Shown piece by piece: positions 1 through 8,149 of a DNA stretch of 62,999 nucleotides. The notes below the pieces were generated by a model. That model made no database searches. It was not told where the DNA came from and saw only the letters and a list, made by a program, of their open reading frames with translations. Position 1 is the first letter of the stretch; each line of letters begins with the position of its first letter. The stretch comes from Caulobacteraceae bacterium UBA5005. Its GTDB lineage: Bacteria; Pseudomonadota; Alphaproteobacteria; Caulobacterales; Caulobacteraceae. Where the stretch lies: contig DGYN01000100.1 of NCBI GenBank assembly GCA_002398405.1, positions 15,808-78,806 of the forward strand, written 5' to 3'. Made by a program: the position numbers and the translations under genes.

Positions 1-326
1 ATCCACCACATGGCGTAGGTCGCCAGGCGGAAGCCCTTGTCGGGCTCGAACTTCTTCACCGCCTGCATCAGGCCGACGTTGCCCTCTGAGATGACCTCGC
101 CGATCGGCAAGCCATAGCCGCGGTAGCCCATGGCGATCTTGGCCACCAGCCGCAGGTGTGAGGTCACCATCCTGTGGGCGGCGTCGGCGTCCTCGTGCTC
201 GCGCCAGCGCTTGGCCAGCATGAATTCCTCGTCCTTGGCGAGCATAGGAAATTTACGGATTTCGGAGAGGTAGCGCGACAGGCCGCCATCAGGCGACATC
301 ACGCTCAAAGCAGTTGTGTTGGCCAT
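1..326 (-). CDS. rpoH: RNA polymerase sigma-32 factor RpoH (N-terminal part)
   Basis: This is the heat-shock sigma factor, which directs RNA polymerase to chaperone and protease genes. Only the first 108 or so codons are inside the window; the rest lies beyond the left edge. The reading opens MANTTALSVMSPDGGLSRYL and continues through the region 2.1/2.2 core (RLVAKIAMGYRGYGLPIGEV), ending at ATYAMWW. The SPDGGLSRYL start and this region are characteristic of caulobacterial RpoH rather than RpoD. A strong ribosome site (AAGGAGG) lies a few bases before the ATG. The following gene is divergent, with about 216 bases of shared upstream sequence. The RpoH box and region 4 are outside the window. 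Confidence 0.9.
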   Translation of the reverse strand, partial: MANTTALSVMSPDGGLSRYLSEIRKFPMLAKDEEFMLAKRWREHEDADAAHRMVTSHLRLVAKIAMGYRGYGLPIGEVISEGNVGLMQAVKKFEPDKGFRLATYAMWW

Positions 327-542
327 AGATCCCTCCTTCTTGGGCGGTGGGACCTTCCTGCGCCTTAGGCCGCGCAAGACCGTCCGCCCCCCTCAACACT
401 GCCAGATAGGGAAGGGTTGCGCCCTTTTGAAGGGGGAGCCTTGGGCAAAACCGCCGGGAAAAGACAATCTTTCCGAGAGTAACCAATTAATCAGCATCTC
501 TTCGTAGAGTCTAAGTCACATTCTGACGTTGAGGATGTTCGG
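327..542. promoter_or_regulatory. Divergent upstream region of rpoH and the hybrid kinase
   Basis: This intergenic stretch must hold the promoters of both divergent genes. The half nearer the kinase is AT-richer (about 465-535). On the minus strand, CCCTATCT at about 402-409 weakly resembles a sigma-32 -10 element, and rpoH of Caulobacter is known to have a sigma-32 promoter. I do not see a convincing -35 partner, so no exact promoter is assigned. Confidence 0.3.
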
Positions 543-2309
543 ATGGGTCAGAAATCCGCTCACGGTCTTGCAGAACAAGCGCCCGCGTGGCTGCGCCCCG
601 AGCGCGTGCTGATCAGTCAGTTGCCGGTTGTCCTGCTCTTCACCGTCGTTGCCCTGCCGCTTGGCAAGCCCCTCCCCGTTTTTGCCTGGTCTGGCGTAAT
701 CCTGGCCATGGCGCTGGTCGAATGTTTCGTCTGCACCCGGGCGGCGCGCTCGCCTAAGCGCTTACTGGCCGCCTTGGCGGTCGCTTCGACCTTCATGACC
801 AGCTTTGTCTACGCCTTCGGCGCCATGGTCATCATGGGTAAACAGAATCCCGCGGCGAACCTGTTCATGGTCGTGCTGCTGGCCAGTTCGATGATCTATG
901 TGCTGCTGCGTTACTATCAGCGGCCGCTCGCCTTCCTGGTCGGGATCGCCCCGCAGATTCTGCTCCTGTCGCTCATCGCGGTCAGCTTGGCGGTCCCGCA
1001 GCTGCGGACCGGTCACTACCTCTTGGCAATGACGCCCCTGGCCACCTCGGGCCTGTTGATCCTGATGTTCTGGGCGGCCCGGGCGCAGCTTGCGGAAGCC
1101 TGGCGGTCCCTGATCGAGCGCGAGCGCGCCGCCGCCGCCGCCAACGAGGCCAAGAGCGAGTTCCTGGCCACCATGAGCCACGAGATCCGGACCCCCTTGA
1201 ACGGCGTGCTCGGCATGGCCCAGGCCATGACCGCCGATGAACTGGCCCAGGTGCAGCGCGACCGGTTGAAAGTCATCCGCCGCTCGGGCGAGGACCTGCT
1301 GGCCATCCTCAACGACGTCCTCGACCTCTCCAAGATCGAGAGCGGGGCCCTGGAGCTGGAGCTGAGTGACTTTGATATCGAGCATCTGGCCCGCGGCGGT
1401 GTCGCGACCTTCGCCTATGAGACGCACAAGAAGGGCGTTGAATTCCGCTTCGATATCGACGACGCCGCCAAGGGCGCCTATCGCGGCGATGCGACCCGCG
1501 TCCGGCAGCTGATCTACAACCTGACCTCCAATGCGGTGAAGTTTACCAGTGAGGGGACGATCACCGTCTCGATCGCGCCCTTCGCCGGCGGCCTGCAGAT
1601 CGCCGTCTCCGACACGGGCGTCGGCATTCCTGCGGAAAAGCTCGCCAAGCTGTTCGACAAGTTCAGCCAGGTGGATGGCTCTGCCACGCGCCGGTTCGGT
1701 GGCGCGGGTCTGGGCCTGGCTATCGCCCGCGAACTCGCCGGCCTGATGGGCGGCGACATCCGGGTTGAAAGCGTGCCCGGCAAGGGCTCGACCTTCACCG
1801 CCACCCTGCCCGGGGTGCGGAAGCTGGAGACCGCCAACACCAATTCGCCGGCCAATGACGCGCCGCCGCCCAAGGAAAAGCGCGCCGCGGGCGAGGACCT
1901 GGAGCTGCGGGTCCTGGCCGCCGAGGACAACAAGGTCAACCAGATGGTCTTGAAGACCCTGCTGGGTCAGGCCGGCGTTGAGCCAACCATGGTGGAAAAC
2001 GGGATCCTGGCCGTCGATGCCTTCGAAAACCAGGCCTGGGACATCATCCTGATGGACATCCAGATGCCGGAGATGGACGGGATCGCCGCCACCCGCGCGA
2101 TCCGCGCCCGGGAGGCCGCCAGCGGCAGGAAGCGCACCCCCATCCTTGCCGTCACCGCCAACGCCATGGTCCACCAGATCGCCGAATACCATGCCGCCGG
2201 CATGGACGGCGTTATCCCCAAGCCTATCGAGATCGGCAAACTCTTCGCCGCCATGGAACAGGCTTTGGACGCCGCCGAAGACACCGAAGACAAGAGCGCG
2301 GCGGCTTAG
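543..2309 (+). CDS. Membrane-bound hybrid sensor histidine kinase with C-terminal receiver
   Basis: A 588-residue hybrid kinase that would autophosphorylate on histidine and pass the phosphate to its own receiver, feeding a phosphorelay. Residues 20-180 form about six membrane segments with no obvious periplasmic sensor domain. The HisKA box EFLATMSHEIRTPLNG places the phospho-acceptor at His213. The ATPase domain shows the N box (LIYNLTSNAVKFT) and glycine boxes (DTGVGIP, GAGLGLAI). The receiver follows, with acidic residues in AAEDNKVN and phospho-acceptor Asp505 in ILMDIQMPEMDG. There is no histidine phosphotransfer domain, so a separate one is needed. The signal sensed is unknown. A palindromic REP lies 10 bases after the stop. 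Confidence 0.88.
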   Translation: MGQKSAHGLAEQAPAWLRPERVLISQLPVVLLFTVVALPLGKPLPVFAWSGVILAMALVECFVCTRAARSPKRLLAALAVASTFMTSFVYAFGAMVIMGKQNPAANLFMVVLLASSMIYVLLRYYQRPLAFLVGIAPQILLLSLIAVSLAVPQLRTGHYLLAMTPLATSGLLILMFWAARAQLAEAWRSLIERERAAAAANEAKSEFLATMSHEIRTPLNGVLGMAQAMTADELAQVQRDRLKVIRRSGEDLLAILNDVLDLSKIESGALELELSDFDIEHLARGGVATFAYETHKKGVEFRFDIDDAAKGAYRGDATRVRQLIYNLTSNAVKFTSEGTITVSIAPFAGGLQIAVSDTGVGIPAEKLAKLFDKFSQVDGSATRRFGGAGLGLAIARELAGLMGGDIRVESVPGKGSTFTATLPGVRKLETANTNSPANDAPPPKEKRAAGEDLELRVLAAEDNKVNQMVLKTLLGQAGVEPTMVENGILAVDAFENQAWDIILMDIQMPEMDGIAATRAIRAREAASGRKRTPILAVTANAMVHQIAEYHAAGMDGVIPKPIEIGKLFAAMEQALDAAEDTEDKSAAA

Positions 2310-2319
2310 GACTCCACCG

Positions 2320-2363
2320 GGGGACATGTTCCAATTTCGCCTTGGAAATTGGTACGTGTCCCC
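2320..2363. repeat. Extended REP-like palindrome (REP-A type with longer stem)
   Basis: A 44-nt inverted repeat. The outer arms are GGGGACATGTTCC and GGTACGTGTCCCC, the same as the 29-nt REP elements elsewhere in the window. Here they are extended inward by AATTTC/GAAATT around a GCCTTG loop. It keeps the T.G mismatch at pair 8 and adds a T.T at pair 11. It is a single copy, 10 nt after the kinase stop codon. Confidence 0.8.
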
Positions 2364-2409
2364 GACACCCCTGTTTAAATCCCTACAGCCGGTGTGACGG
2401 CCCGCACCG

Positions 2410-2579
2410 CGTAAATCCTCACCCGCAGGGGGAGGGGGACCATCGAAGATGGTGGAGGGGGTTCTCCGCGCCTGAGGCGCTGGAATTCCCACCTCAGGCA
2501 CTGCCTGACAGGCGCTCTCCAGCTTAGGACCCCCTCCACCGCTTCGCGGTCCCCCTCCCCCTACGGGTGAGGATTTACG
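2410..2579. repeat. MITE-like inverted repeat, about 170 nt
   Basis: The element has perfect 15-nt inverted ends: CGTAAATCCTCACCC at 2410-2424 and its complement at 2565-2579. The interior holds further C-rich and G-rich inverted segments around GGAGGGGG. It has no coding capacity, sits between a plus-strand kinase and minus-strand rcdA, and resembles the elements at 11775-11937 and 59014-59170 in layout. Its CGTAAAYCC end also appears in the smaller repeats at 4540-4656 and 8854-8955. Confidence 0.65.
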
Positions 2580-2632
2580 AAAGCGGGGCGGGTTAGGCCC
2601 TGCCTCGGCCGCAGGCCTCGGCGTTCGTCGCG

Positions 2633-2680
2633 GGAATGGCCAAATCGTTGGCCATTCCATGCCGCCGCTAGCGCGGCGGC
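2633..2680. terminator. Two strong hairpins downstream of rcdA
   Basis: The first hairpin is 2633-2658: an 11-bp stem GGAATGGCCAA with ATCG loop. The second is 2661-2680: arms GCCGCCGC and GCGGCGGC around TAGC. They lie just past the rcdA stop (2687), between two converging genes, as expected of terminators, but neither has a clear U tract. Together with the repeats at 2320 and 2410 they account for most of the 377-base gap, in which I see no gene. Confidence 0.45.
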
Positions 2681-2686
2681 CGCTCC

Positions 2687-3202
2687 TCACTCCCCGAACG
2701 CGGCCCGCAGTTTGTCGTGCTGCGAGAGCACCGGGTGCGGCGGTTCTTCCTGCGCCTGGTTGACGTACATCCGGCGGTCGAGGTGCAGGATACGGTCGTA
2801 GAGACGGTGTGACCGGTCCACGAGGTTCAGCAAGGGCGGCGGCAGTTCGGTCGCGCCTTCCAGATCCTCGTCCAGGGGTCCCTCGCGCAGGCGATAGCGT
2901 TCCTCGCAGGCGTCGGCGGCGACCATATTGCCTTCCTTCACCGCCCGCTGAACCAGCAGCCAGGAGGCCACCTGCATCAGGCGCGTTGTCAGCTTCATGC
3001 TCTCCGTCGCATAGGCGAGCGCGCCGGTGCGGGACAGCATCTTGGAATCCTGACGGCCCGGACCGTCGAGATAGGCTGCGGTCTCCTCGACCAGGCCCAT
3101 GCCCTCTTCGAAGGTGCGGTCAAACAGCTCCGAGCGGCAGAAGTCGGTGACCACGCTGGCGCGCCAGGGGATAGCCGTTTGGCCGGTTTCACTGATCAAC
3201 AC
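2687..3202 (-). CDS. rcdA: DUF1465 protein, probable regulator of CtrA degradation RcdA
   Basis: A 171-residue cytosolic, mostly helical protein of the DUF1465 family. Its best known member is Caulobacter RcdA, the adaptor that helps ClpXP destroy the cell-cycle regulator CtrA. Recognisable stretches are FCRSELFDRTFEEGMGLVEE near residue 22 and the helix around YATESMKLTTRLMQVASWLL. The length matches RcdA. The start is GTG (3202); I see no better start before the domain. The neighbouring DUF1192 gene and quinone oxidoreductase are often found beside DUF1465 genes in alphaproteobacteria. The family assignment is firm; orthology to RcdA is inferred. Confidence 0.78.
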   Translation of the reverse strand: MLISETGQTAIPWRASVVTDFCRSELFDRTFEEGMGLVEETAAYLDGPGRQDSKMLSRTGALAYATESMKLTTRLMQVASWLLVQRAVKEGNMVAADACEERYRLREGPLDEDLEGATELPPPLLNLVDRSHRLYDRILHLDRRMYVNQAQEEPPHPVLSQHDKLRAAFGE

Positions 3203-3269
3203 TCAAATCCCCAATTCTGCGCGCACCTGAACTTCAGGGCTCAGGTTTGCAACCCCCATGCCAACGCCC

Positions 3270-3470
3270 TCAGAATTTGAAGAGCGCATCAGCCTCCGAC
3301 CGTCCCGACTGCTTCTTGTCGAGCTTGACCTTCGTCCGCTCGATCTCGGCGGTTAGGCGTTCGATTCGTTCGGAAAGTTCGACAACTCCATAGGTGTCGA
3401 GGTCCTCCCGTTCCAGGGCGAAAAGCGCCGCACCCCTTGCGGCCCTTGGCTCGGCGGCATCCTCGCTCAT
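3270..3470 (-). CDS. DUF1192 family small protein
   Basis: A 66-residue acidic protein with a short coiled-coil-like centre. The diagnostic part is LDTYGVVELSERIERLTAEI, typical of DUF1192, a small alphaproteobacterial family of unknown function. It is co-directional with rcdA, 67 bases upstream of its start, and divergent from the quinone oxidoreductase. The C-terminus ends in SEADALFKF, a hydrophobic tail that is common in the family. Confidence 0.8.
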   Translation of the reverse strand: MSEDAAEPRAARGAALFALEREDLDTYGVVELSERIERLTAEIERTKVKLDKKQSGRSEADALFKF

Positions 3471-3551
3471 GGCTCGTCCCTCCTTGGTTCAGGCGGAAAG
3501 CAGGCGTATCTGACCCCTCAAGCGCTCCGGGCGCAAGAGTTTGGAGGAACG

Positions 3552-4529
3552 ATGACACCCAAGACCATGACCGCGATCGAGATCGAGGGCGGCAAGGGCC
3601 CGGCCTCGCACCTGCGCGCGGCCCAGATCGCGACGCCTTCCCCTCCTGAGGGGTCGATCCTCATCCAGGTTCGCGCCGCAGGGGTAAACCGTCCCGATAT
3701 ACTCCAGCGCAACGGCGCCTATCCGCCGCCGCCGGGCGCTCCGGCGACGCTCGGCCTCGAAGTGGCGGGCGAGGTTGTCGCCGCCGCCGGCCGCTGGCGG
3801 GTGGGCGACCGGGTGACCGCGCTGCTGGGCGGCGGCGGCTATGCGCAATACGCCGCGGTGGACGCGCGCCATGCGCTGCCCGTGCCTGCGGGCCTCGACT
3901 TCACCGAGGCGGCCGCCCTGCCGGAGACCGTGTTCACCGTCTACGCCAATGTCTTCGAGCACGGGGCCCTGAAGGCGGGCGAGACCCTGCTCGTCCATGG
4001 GGCCACCTCCGGCATCGGCGTCGCCGCCATCCAGATGGCCAAGGCCGTAGGGGCCCGCGTCATCGCCACCGCCCGCGGCGCGGACAAGGCCAAAACCGCC
4101 AAGGCGCTCGGCGCCGATATCGCCATCGACGCCTCAAAAGAGGACTTCGGCGAAGTAGCCAAGGCCGCCGGCGGCGCCGATGTGATCCTCGACATGGTCG
4201 GCGGCTCTTACTTTGCGGCCAATCTCGAGGCCCTGAATTACCGTGGCCGCATCGTCTACATCGCCTCCCAGGGCGGCGGGACCCTTGAGGTTCCCGTCTG
4301 GCGCATCATGGCCAAACAGGCGGTGCTCACCGGCTCGACCCTTCGCCCCCGCTCGGCCGACGAAAAGGCGAGGATCACCGCCGAGGTCGAGCGCGTGGTC
4401 TGGCCCTGGGTCGAACAGCGCCTGGTCCGCGCCGTGGTCGACAAGGCCTTCCCGTTGGAGGAAGCCGCCGCCGCCCACGCCTACCTCGAAGGCGGGTCGC
4501 ACGTCGGAAAGGTGATGCTGATCCCCTAG
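3552..4529 (+). CDS. NAD(P)H-quinone oxidoreductase (zinc-free MDR family)
   Basis: A 325-residue medium-chain dehydrogenase/reductase of the quinone oxidoreductase (PIG3-like) group, expected to reduce quinones with NADPH in the cytosol. The N-terminal GroES-like domain contains GVNRPDILQRNGAYPPPPG, typical of this group, and lacks the cysteine/histidine set of zinc alcohol dehydrogenases. The nucleotide-binding motif is GATSGIGVAAIQMAKAVGA around residue 150. It ends HVGKVMLIP, a normal family C-terminus. The ATG at 3552 follows a GGAGGAA ribosome site; an ATG at 3567 is the alternative. Confidence 0.88.
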   Translation: MTPKTMTAIEIEGGKGPASHLRAAQIATPSPPEGSILIQVRAAGVNRPDILQRNGAYPPPPGAPATLGLEVAGEVVAAAGRWRVGDRVTALLGGGGYAQYAAVDARHALPVPAGLDFTEAAALPETVFTVYANVFEHGALKAGETLLVHGATSGIGVAAIQMAKAVGARVIATARGADKAKTAKALGADIAIDASKEDFGEVAKAAGGADVILDMVGGSYFAANLEALNYRGRIVYIASQGGGTLEVPVWRIMAKQAVLTGSTLRPRSADEKARITAEVERVVWPWVEQRLVRAVVDKAFPLEEAAAAHAYLEGGSHVGKVMLIP

Positions 4530-4539
4530 GCCGCACCCT

Positions 4540-4656
4540 CTTCCTCCCCGCCCTGAGGGCGGGGGCAGGGGGTGGGTTTACGCCGCCCGGTGATTTCGCG
4601 CCTGACCATCAAGCACCATAGCCCTCCCCCCGCCCCTCTCTCCGGGAGGTAGGACA
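4540..4656. repeat. C/G-rich dispersed intergenic repeat, halves in swapped order
   Basis: Two segments match the halves of the repeat at 8854-8955. One is about 4545-4580 and contains a CCGCCC-TGA-GGGCGG hairpin and the GGTGGGTTTACG end. The other is 4617-4653, with GCCCTCC, GCCCCT and CCGGGAGG. They occur in the opposite order to 8854-8955. No gene is visible in this gap (4530-4794). Confidence 0.45.
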
Positions 4657-4794
4657 ATCGCATTTGTCTGCTGGTCGTCCCGCCGCCAGGTAAGACTCTC
4701 AAAAGTCATATGCGATTGGCCTGCACCGGGAGGGGACGCTGAAAGTAGGGCCCAGGCGATTCCATCCAGCCGAAAAGAGCACTAGCGTCCCGCC

Positions 4795-5823
4795 ATGGAC
4801 GACGCCGCGGCGATCTACATCCTGACGCTGAGGGCCCTGGCCGCCGGGTCCCTGGCGGCCGTGATCGCCGGTCTGGCGCGCAGCCGCGTTGCCCCGAACG
4901 TGCGGCTGGCGGCCATGCTCGCCTGCGGTTCGGGCCTGGCCTATTTCATCTTCACTTCGGGATTTTTCGAGCTGACCTTCGAGCCCTTCTACGGCTCGAC
5001 CATGATCGCGGGCTATCTGTCCTTCCCGGTGATCGGGCTGGTCTGGCTTCTGATCATGGCGGTGTTCGAGGATTGGCGGGTAAGGCCCCTGACCCTGCTG
5101 CCGGCGCTGGTCACCTTCCTCCTGTTCACGATTCGCGACGCCTCGACGCTCTACGGCGGGGCGGCCGACATCGCCCTTCGCCTGGTGAGCGGGGGCATCT
5201 GCCTGCACGGCCTGTGGGTTATCGCCCGGGGCTGGCGCGGCGACCTTGTCGAAGCCCGCCGGCGCCTGCGCGCGCCCCTGTTCCTGCTGATGACCGGCGC
5301 CGTCCTCTATGTCCTGTGGCAACTCACCTGGGGCTATGTCCCGATCGACCCGGTGCGCCTCGACACCTTCAACGCCATTTTCGAAACGGCCTGGGCGGTC
5401 GCCGCGGCCGGCATTCTGCTGGAAGGCCGGGCCGGTCTCTTCGCCCAGGCCCCGCAAAAGGCCGCCGACGACCGCGCCGCCACGGCCGACAAGCGCGCCC
5501 TGGAAAAGCTGGCCGTCCTCATGGAGCAGGAGGAAGCCTGGCGCCGCGAGGGCCTGACCATCGGCGCCCTGGCCGCCGAGATTGGCGTTGGCGAGCAGCG
5601 CCTGCGCCGCCTGATCAACGGTCAGCTGGGCCACCGCAACTTCGCCAGCTTCATCAACGGTTATCGCATCACCGCCGCCAAGGGGCGCCTGGCCAAGGAC
5701 ACCGCCACCGTGGCCGAGATCGCCTTTGACCTCGGCTTCACCTCGCTTGGCCCCTTCAACCGCGCGTTCAAGGACCAGGTGGGCGAGACCCCCACCGAAT
5801 GGCGCCGCCGCGCCATCGCCTGA
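4795..5823 (+). CDS. AraC-type transcriptional regulator with membrane N-terminus
   Basis: A 342-residue regulator. The first 215 residues make about seven hydrophobic segments, starting at ATG 4795 (MDDAAAIYILTLRALAAGSL). A linker follows, then a C-terminal AraC/XylS DNA-binding domain with two helix-turn-helix units (LTIGALAAEIGVGEQRLRRL and VAEIAFDLGFTSLGPFNRAF). It ends with the usual GETPTEWRR. Membrane-anchored AraC proteins of this kind are common in Caulobacterales and Sphingomonadales; their ligands are mostly unknown. Targets cannot be read from the sequence. The next gene, 112 bases on, encodes a secreted protein and may or may not be regulated by it. Confidence 0.85.
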   Translation: MDDAAAIYILTLRALAAGSLAAVIAGLARSRVAPNVRLAAMLACGSGLAYFIFTSGFFELTFEPFYGSTMIAGYLSFPVIGLVWLLIMAVFEDWRVRPLTLLPALVTFLLFTIRDASTLYGGAADIALRLVSGGICLHGLWVIARGWRGDLVEARRRLRAPLFLLMTGAVLYVLWQLTWGYVPIDPVRLDTFNAIFETAWAVAAAGILLEGRAGLFAQAPQKAADDRAATADKRALEKLAVLMEQEEAWRREGLTIGALAAEIGVGEQRLRRLINGQLGHRNFASFINGYRITAAKGRLAKDTATVAEIAFDLGFTSLGPFNRAFKDQVGETPTEWRRRAIA

Positions 5824-5934
5824 TCCCTCGCCGATTCCGGTATTTCTGCGCGCCGCATCAATTCCGGCGAGACTAAAGCGCCGCCCTTTGGCCTTTATGG
5901 CGGCCATAGTTCGAGTGAAGTCGGGGACGTTTCT

Positions 5935-6987
5935 TTGTTTCGCATCACCCTACCCTTGGTCCTCGCGGCCAGCCTCATGGCCGCGCCGGCGTCGTCGCAG
6001 CCTCCCGTTGGCGAGGACGGCCCGGTGGTCGCCGAACTGGTCAGCCGCGCCTATGGCGGGCCGCCCTGGTGGACGGTGTCCGACGCCGACACCACGGTCT
6101 ACATCCTCGGCTCCCCCGGCAGTGTGCCAAGGGGCGTCAACTTCGACCGGACCATACTGGATAAGCGGCTCACCGGGGCCCATGGCCTGATCCTGGGGCC
6201 CAATTACCGCCAGCCGCCGCCGATGCAGCTGCGCTCGGCCTATGACCGGTTGATCCGCATGGTGGCCAAGAACAGCAAGACGGACCTGGAACCCTCCCTG
6301 CCGCCCGCCCTGCGCGCCCGCTTCGCCGCCGCCCGGCAGAAGATCGGCCAGCCGGAGACCCGCTACGGCGGCCTCACCCCTGGCCTGGCCGGCATGGCCC
6401 TGGCCGGGGACGCCATGGTCGCCCTGCAGGCGACGGCGCCACCCGGCCCTCCGATGACCCCGGTCGACCAGATCGTCGTCCAAGCGGCCCGGAAGAAGCG
6501 GGTGCGCGTCTCCACCGCCATCACCTATGACGGCTTCTGGAAGGCGCTGCCGGACCTGGAGAAGCCGGGAACCGCCTGCCTGGAAGCCATGCTCGATAGC
6601 CTGGAAGATATGAAGGTCACCCCGCCTGGCGTTATCGCTGAGGGGGAGCGGGCGTTGCGGGCCTGGGCCGAAGGGGACGCCATGCCCTTCCTCGACTTCC
6701 TGCGGGCTAATCCTCCGGCCAGGTTCGGTATGCATCGCCACCGTAGCCGCAAGGGCGCCGTGAACCTGATCCTCTCCTCTCGCCCCTGCATCAACGCCCT
6801 TCCCGCCTACGCTCGGGAACAGGCCAATCCCGCCGCTGACCAAGCCGCCGCCATCAAGCGCGCCCTGGGCAAGAAAGGCCACGCCGTCGCCGTCGTCGGC
6901 CTGGGGACCCTGACCAGCCAGGGCGGCGTCCTCGACCAGTTGAGGCGCGAAGGCTTCACCATCGTCACGCCGTCGGGGGCGTCATGA
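5935..6987 (+). CDS. TraB/GumN-like secreted protein, paralogue 1 (metal motifs lost)
   Basis: A 350-residue exported protein with a signal peptide ending near ASSQ (residue 21). The layout follows the TraB/GumN (TIKI-like) fold: an early strand VYILGSPGSVPRG where the family normally has a GTxH motif, and a late AVAVVGLGTL..GGVLDQLRREGFT where the family has a GxGH motif. Both motif histidines are absent, so metal-dependent protease activity is unlikely. The start is a TTG (5935) directly before the signal peptide. It overlaps the next paralogue by 4 bases, and a third copy lies at 21895. The fold assignment rests on motif memory; the function is unknown. Confidence 0.65.
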   Translation: MFRITLPLVLAASLMAAPASSQPPVGEDGPVVAELVSRAYGGPPWWTVSDADTTVYILGSPGSVPRGVNFDRTILDKRLTGAHGLILGPNYRQPPPMQLRSAYDRLIRMVAKNSKTDLEPSLPPALRARFAAARQKIGQPETRYGGLTPGLAGMALAGDAMVALQATAPPGPPMTPVDQIVVQAARKKRVRVSTAITYDGFWKALPDLEKPGTACLEAMLDSLEDMKVTPPGVIAEGERALRAWAEGDAMPFLDFLRANPPARFGMHRHRSRKGAVNLILSSRPCINALPAYAREQANPAADQAAAIKRALGKKGHAVAVVGLGTLTSQGGVLDQLRREGFTIVTPSGAS

Positions 6988-8039
6988 GACGCCTGGCCCT
7001 CGTCGCCGCCCTTGGCCTTCTCGCCCTTCCCGCCGCCGCGCAAGAGCCGCCGGCCCCCGTCGTCGATGAACTGGTCTCCCGCGCCTATGGCGATGTCCCC
7101 TGGTGGAAGGTGTCGGACAAGGATTCCACCGTCTGGATTCTGGCCCTGCCGCCGGCCAGCATCCCCAAGGGCATGACGGTCGACATCTCTTCCACCGAGC
7201 GGCGGTTCAAGGGCGCCAGGGTGGTGATCACCCCGCCCAACGGCCGGAGCGGCCTGCCGCTGACCGCGCGGGGCAATTTCAGCCGCTTGATGCGCGACCT
7301 CAACGCGAGCCAGAAGGACGAGCTCGAGGCCAAGCTTTCTCCGGAGATCCGCGCCCGGTTCGTCAAGGCCCGCGAGGAGGCCAAACTGCCCGCCAGCCGC
7401 TACGGCGCGCTTTCGCCGGGGCTGGCCGGCATGGCGCTCGCCGGCGACGTGATGGCCCTCCGCCAGAAGGACCATCCGGTCCTCCAGCAGGACGAGATCA
7501 TCGCCCTCGTCGCCGATGTCGCCCGCCGCAACCGGGTGCGCACTGAGCCCGCCCGCGTCTACGGCGGCTTCCCCGATTTTCTCAAGGAAGGCCGCCGTCC
7601 CGGGGTCGACTGTCTGGTCTCCGCCCTCGACTATCTCGACGCCGATAAGCCCGCCGCGCCGCCCGACCGGGCGGCCGACGAGCGGATCATCAAGGCCTGG
7701 CTGGACGGCGACATCCGGCCGGGGCTGGAACGGCTGAAGGACGCGGCCTGGACAGGCCTTGCGCCGGACGGGCTGCTGATGGGCCAGATGCGGATCACGA
7801 GGTCCACGGGAAGCATGAACTTCGACATCATCACCGGCCCGTGCGTGCGCGCCATGCCCAGTCACCAGAAGATCATCGACACCTATGTGTCCTCCCACAC
7901 CGATGCGGTGCGGCGGGCCCTGCGCAAGAAGGGGCATTCGGTGGCGGTGTTCAACGCCTACCCCCTGCTGGCCAAGGGCGGCGTCCTCGACGTCCTTGGC
8001 CGCGAGGGCTTTACGGTGACGACCCCGGCCCAGAACTGA
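6984..8039 (+). CDS. TraB/GumN-like secreted protein, paralogue 2 (metal motifs lost)
   Basis: A 351-residue paralogue of the preceding gene, translationally coupled through an ATGA overlap, so almost certainly one operon and a tandem duplicate. The signal peptide is MRRLALVAALGLLALPAAAQ. The shared blocks are VVDELVSRAYGDVPWWKVSD, STVWILALPPASIPKG and LSPGLAGMALAGDVMAL. As in paralogue 1, the positions of the family histidines hold other residues (ALPP and FNAYPL). The conserved cysteine in DCLVSAL is matched by ACLEAM in paralogue 1 and ECLDRAL in paralogue 3. A role as a pseudo-enzyme or binding protein in the periplasm is possible but not shown. Confidence 0.65.
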   Translation: MRRLALVAALGLLALPAAAQEPPAPVVDELVSRAYGDVPWWKVSDKDSTVWILALPPASIPKGMTVDISSTERRFKGARVVITPPNGRSGLPLTARGNFSRLMRDLNASQKDELEAKLSPEIRARFVKAREEAKLPASRYGALSPGLAGMALAGDVMALRQKDHPVLQQDEIIALVADVARRNRVRTEPARVYGGFPDFLKEGRRPGVDCLVSALDYLDADKPAAPPDRAADERIIKAWLDGDIRPGLERLKDAAWTGLAPDGLLMGQMRITRSTGSMNFDIITGPCVRAMPSHQKIIDTYVSSHTDAVRRALRKKGHSVAVFNAYPLLAKGGVLDVLGREGFTVTTPAQN

Positions 8040-8098
8040 CGATCCTCGCCTTTTCCGTTCCCAAGCATCGTTAAAACGCCTATAGGGCTGTCATCACC

Positions 8099-8118
8099 GC
8101 CCGGCCGCAAGGCCGGGC
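8099..8118. terminator. GC-rich hairpin between the TraB-like genes and trcR
   Basis: A perfect 8-bp stem, GCCCGGCC / GGCCGGGC, with a GCAA tetraloop. It is followed by CGCCGTCATTTCT rather than a clean T run. It lies 60 bases after the upstream stop and 32 bases before trcR. It could end the upstream transcript or be a 5' leader hairpin of trcR, since a possible -10 (TATAGG) sits at about 8081. Confidence 0.45.
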
Positions 8119-8149
8119 GCCGTCATTTCTGGACTACGAGAAAAACATC

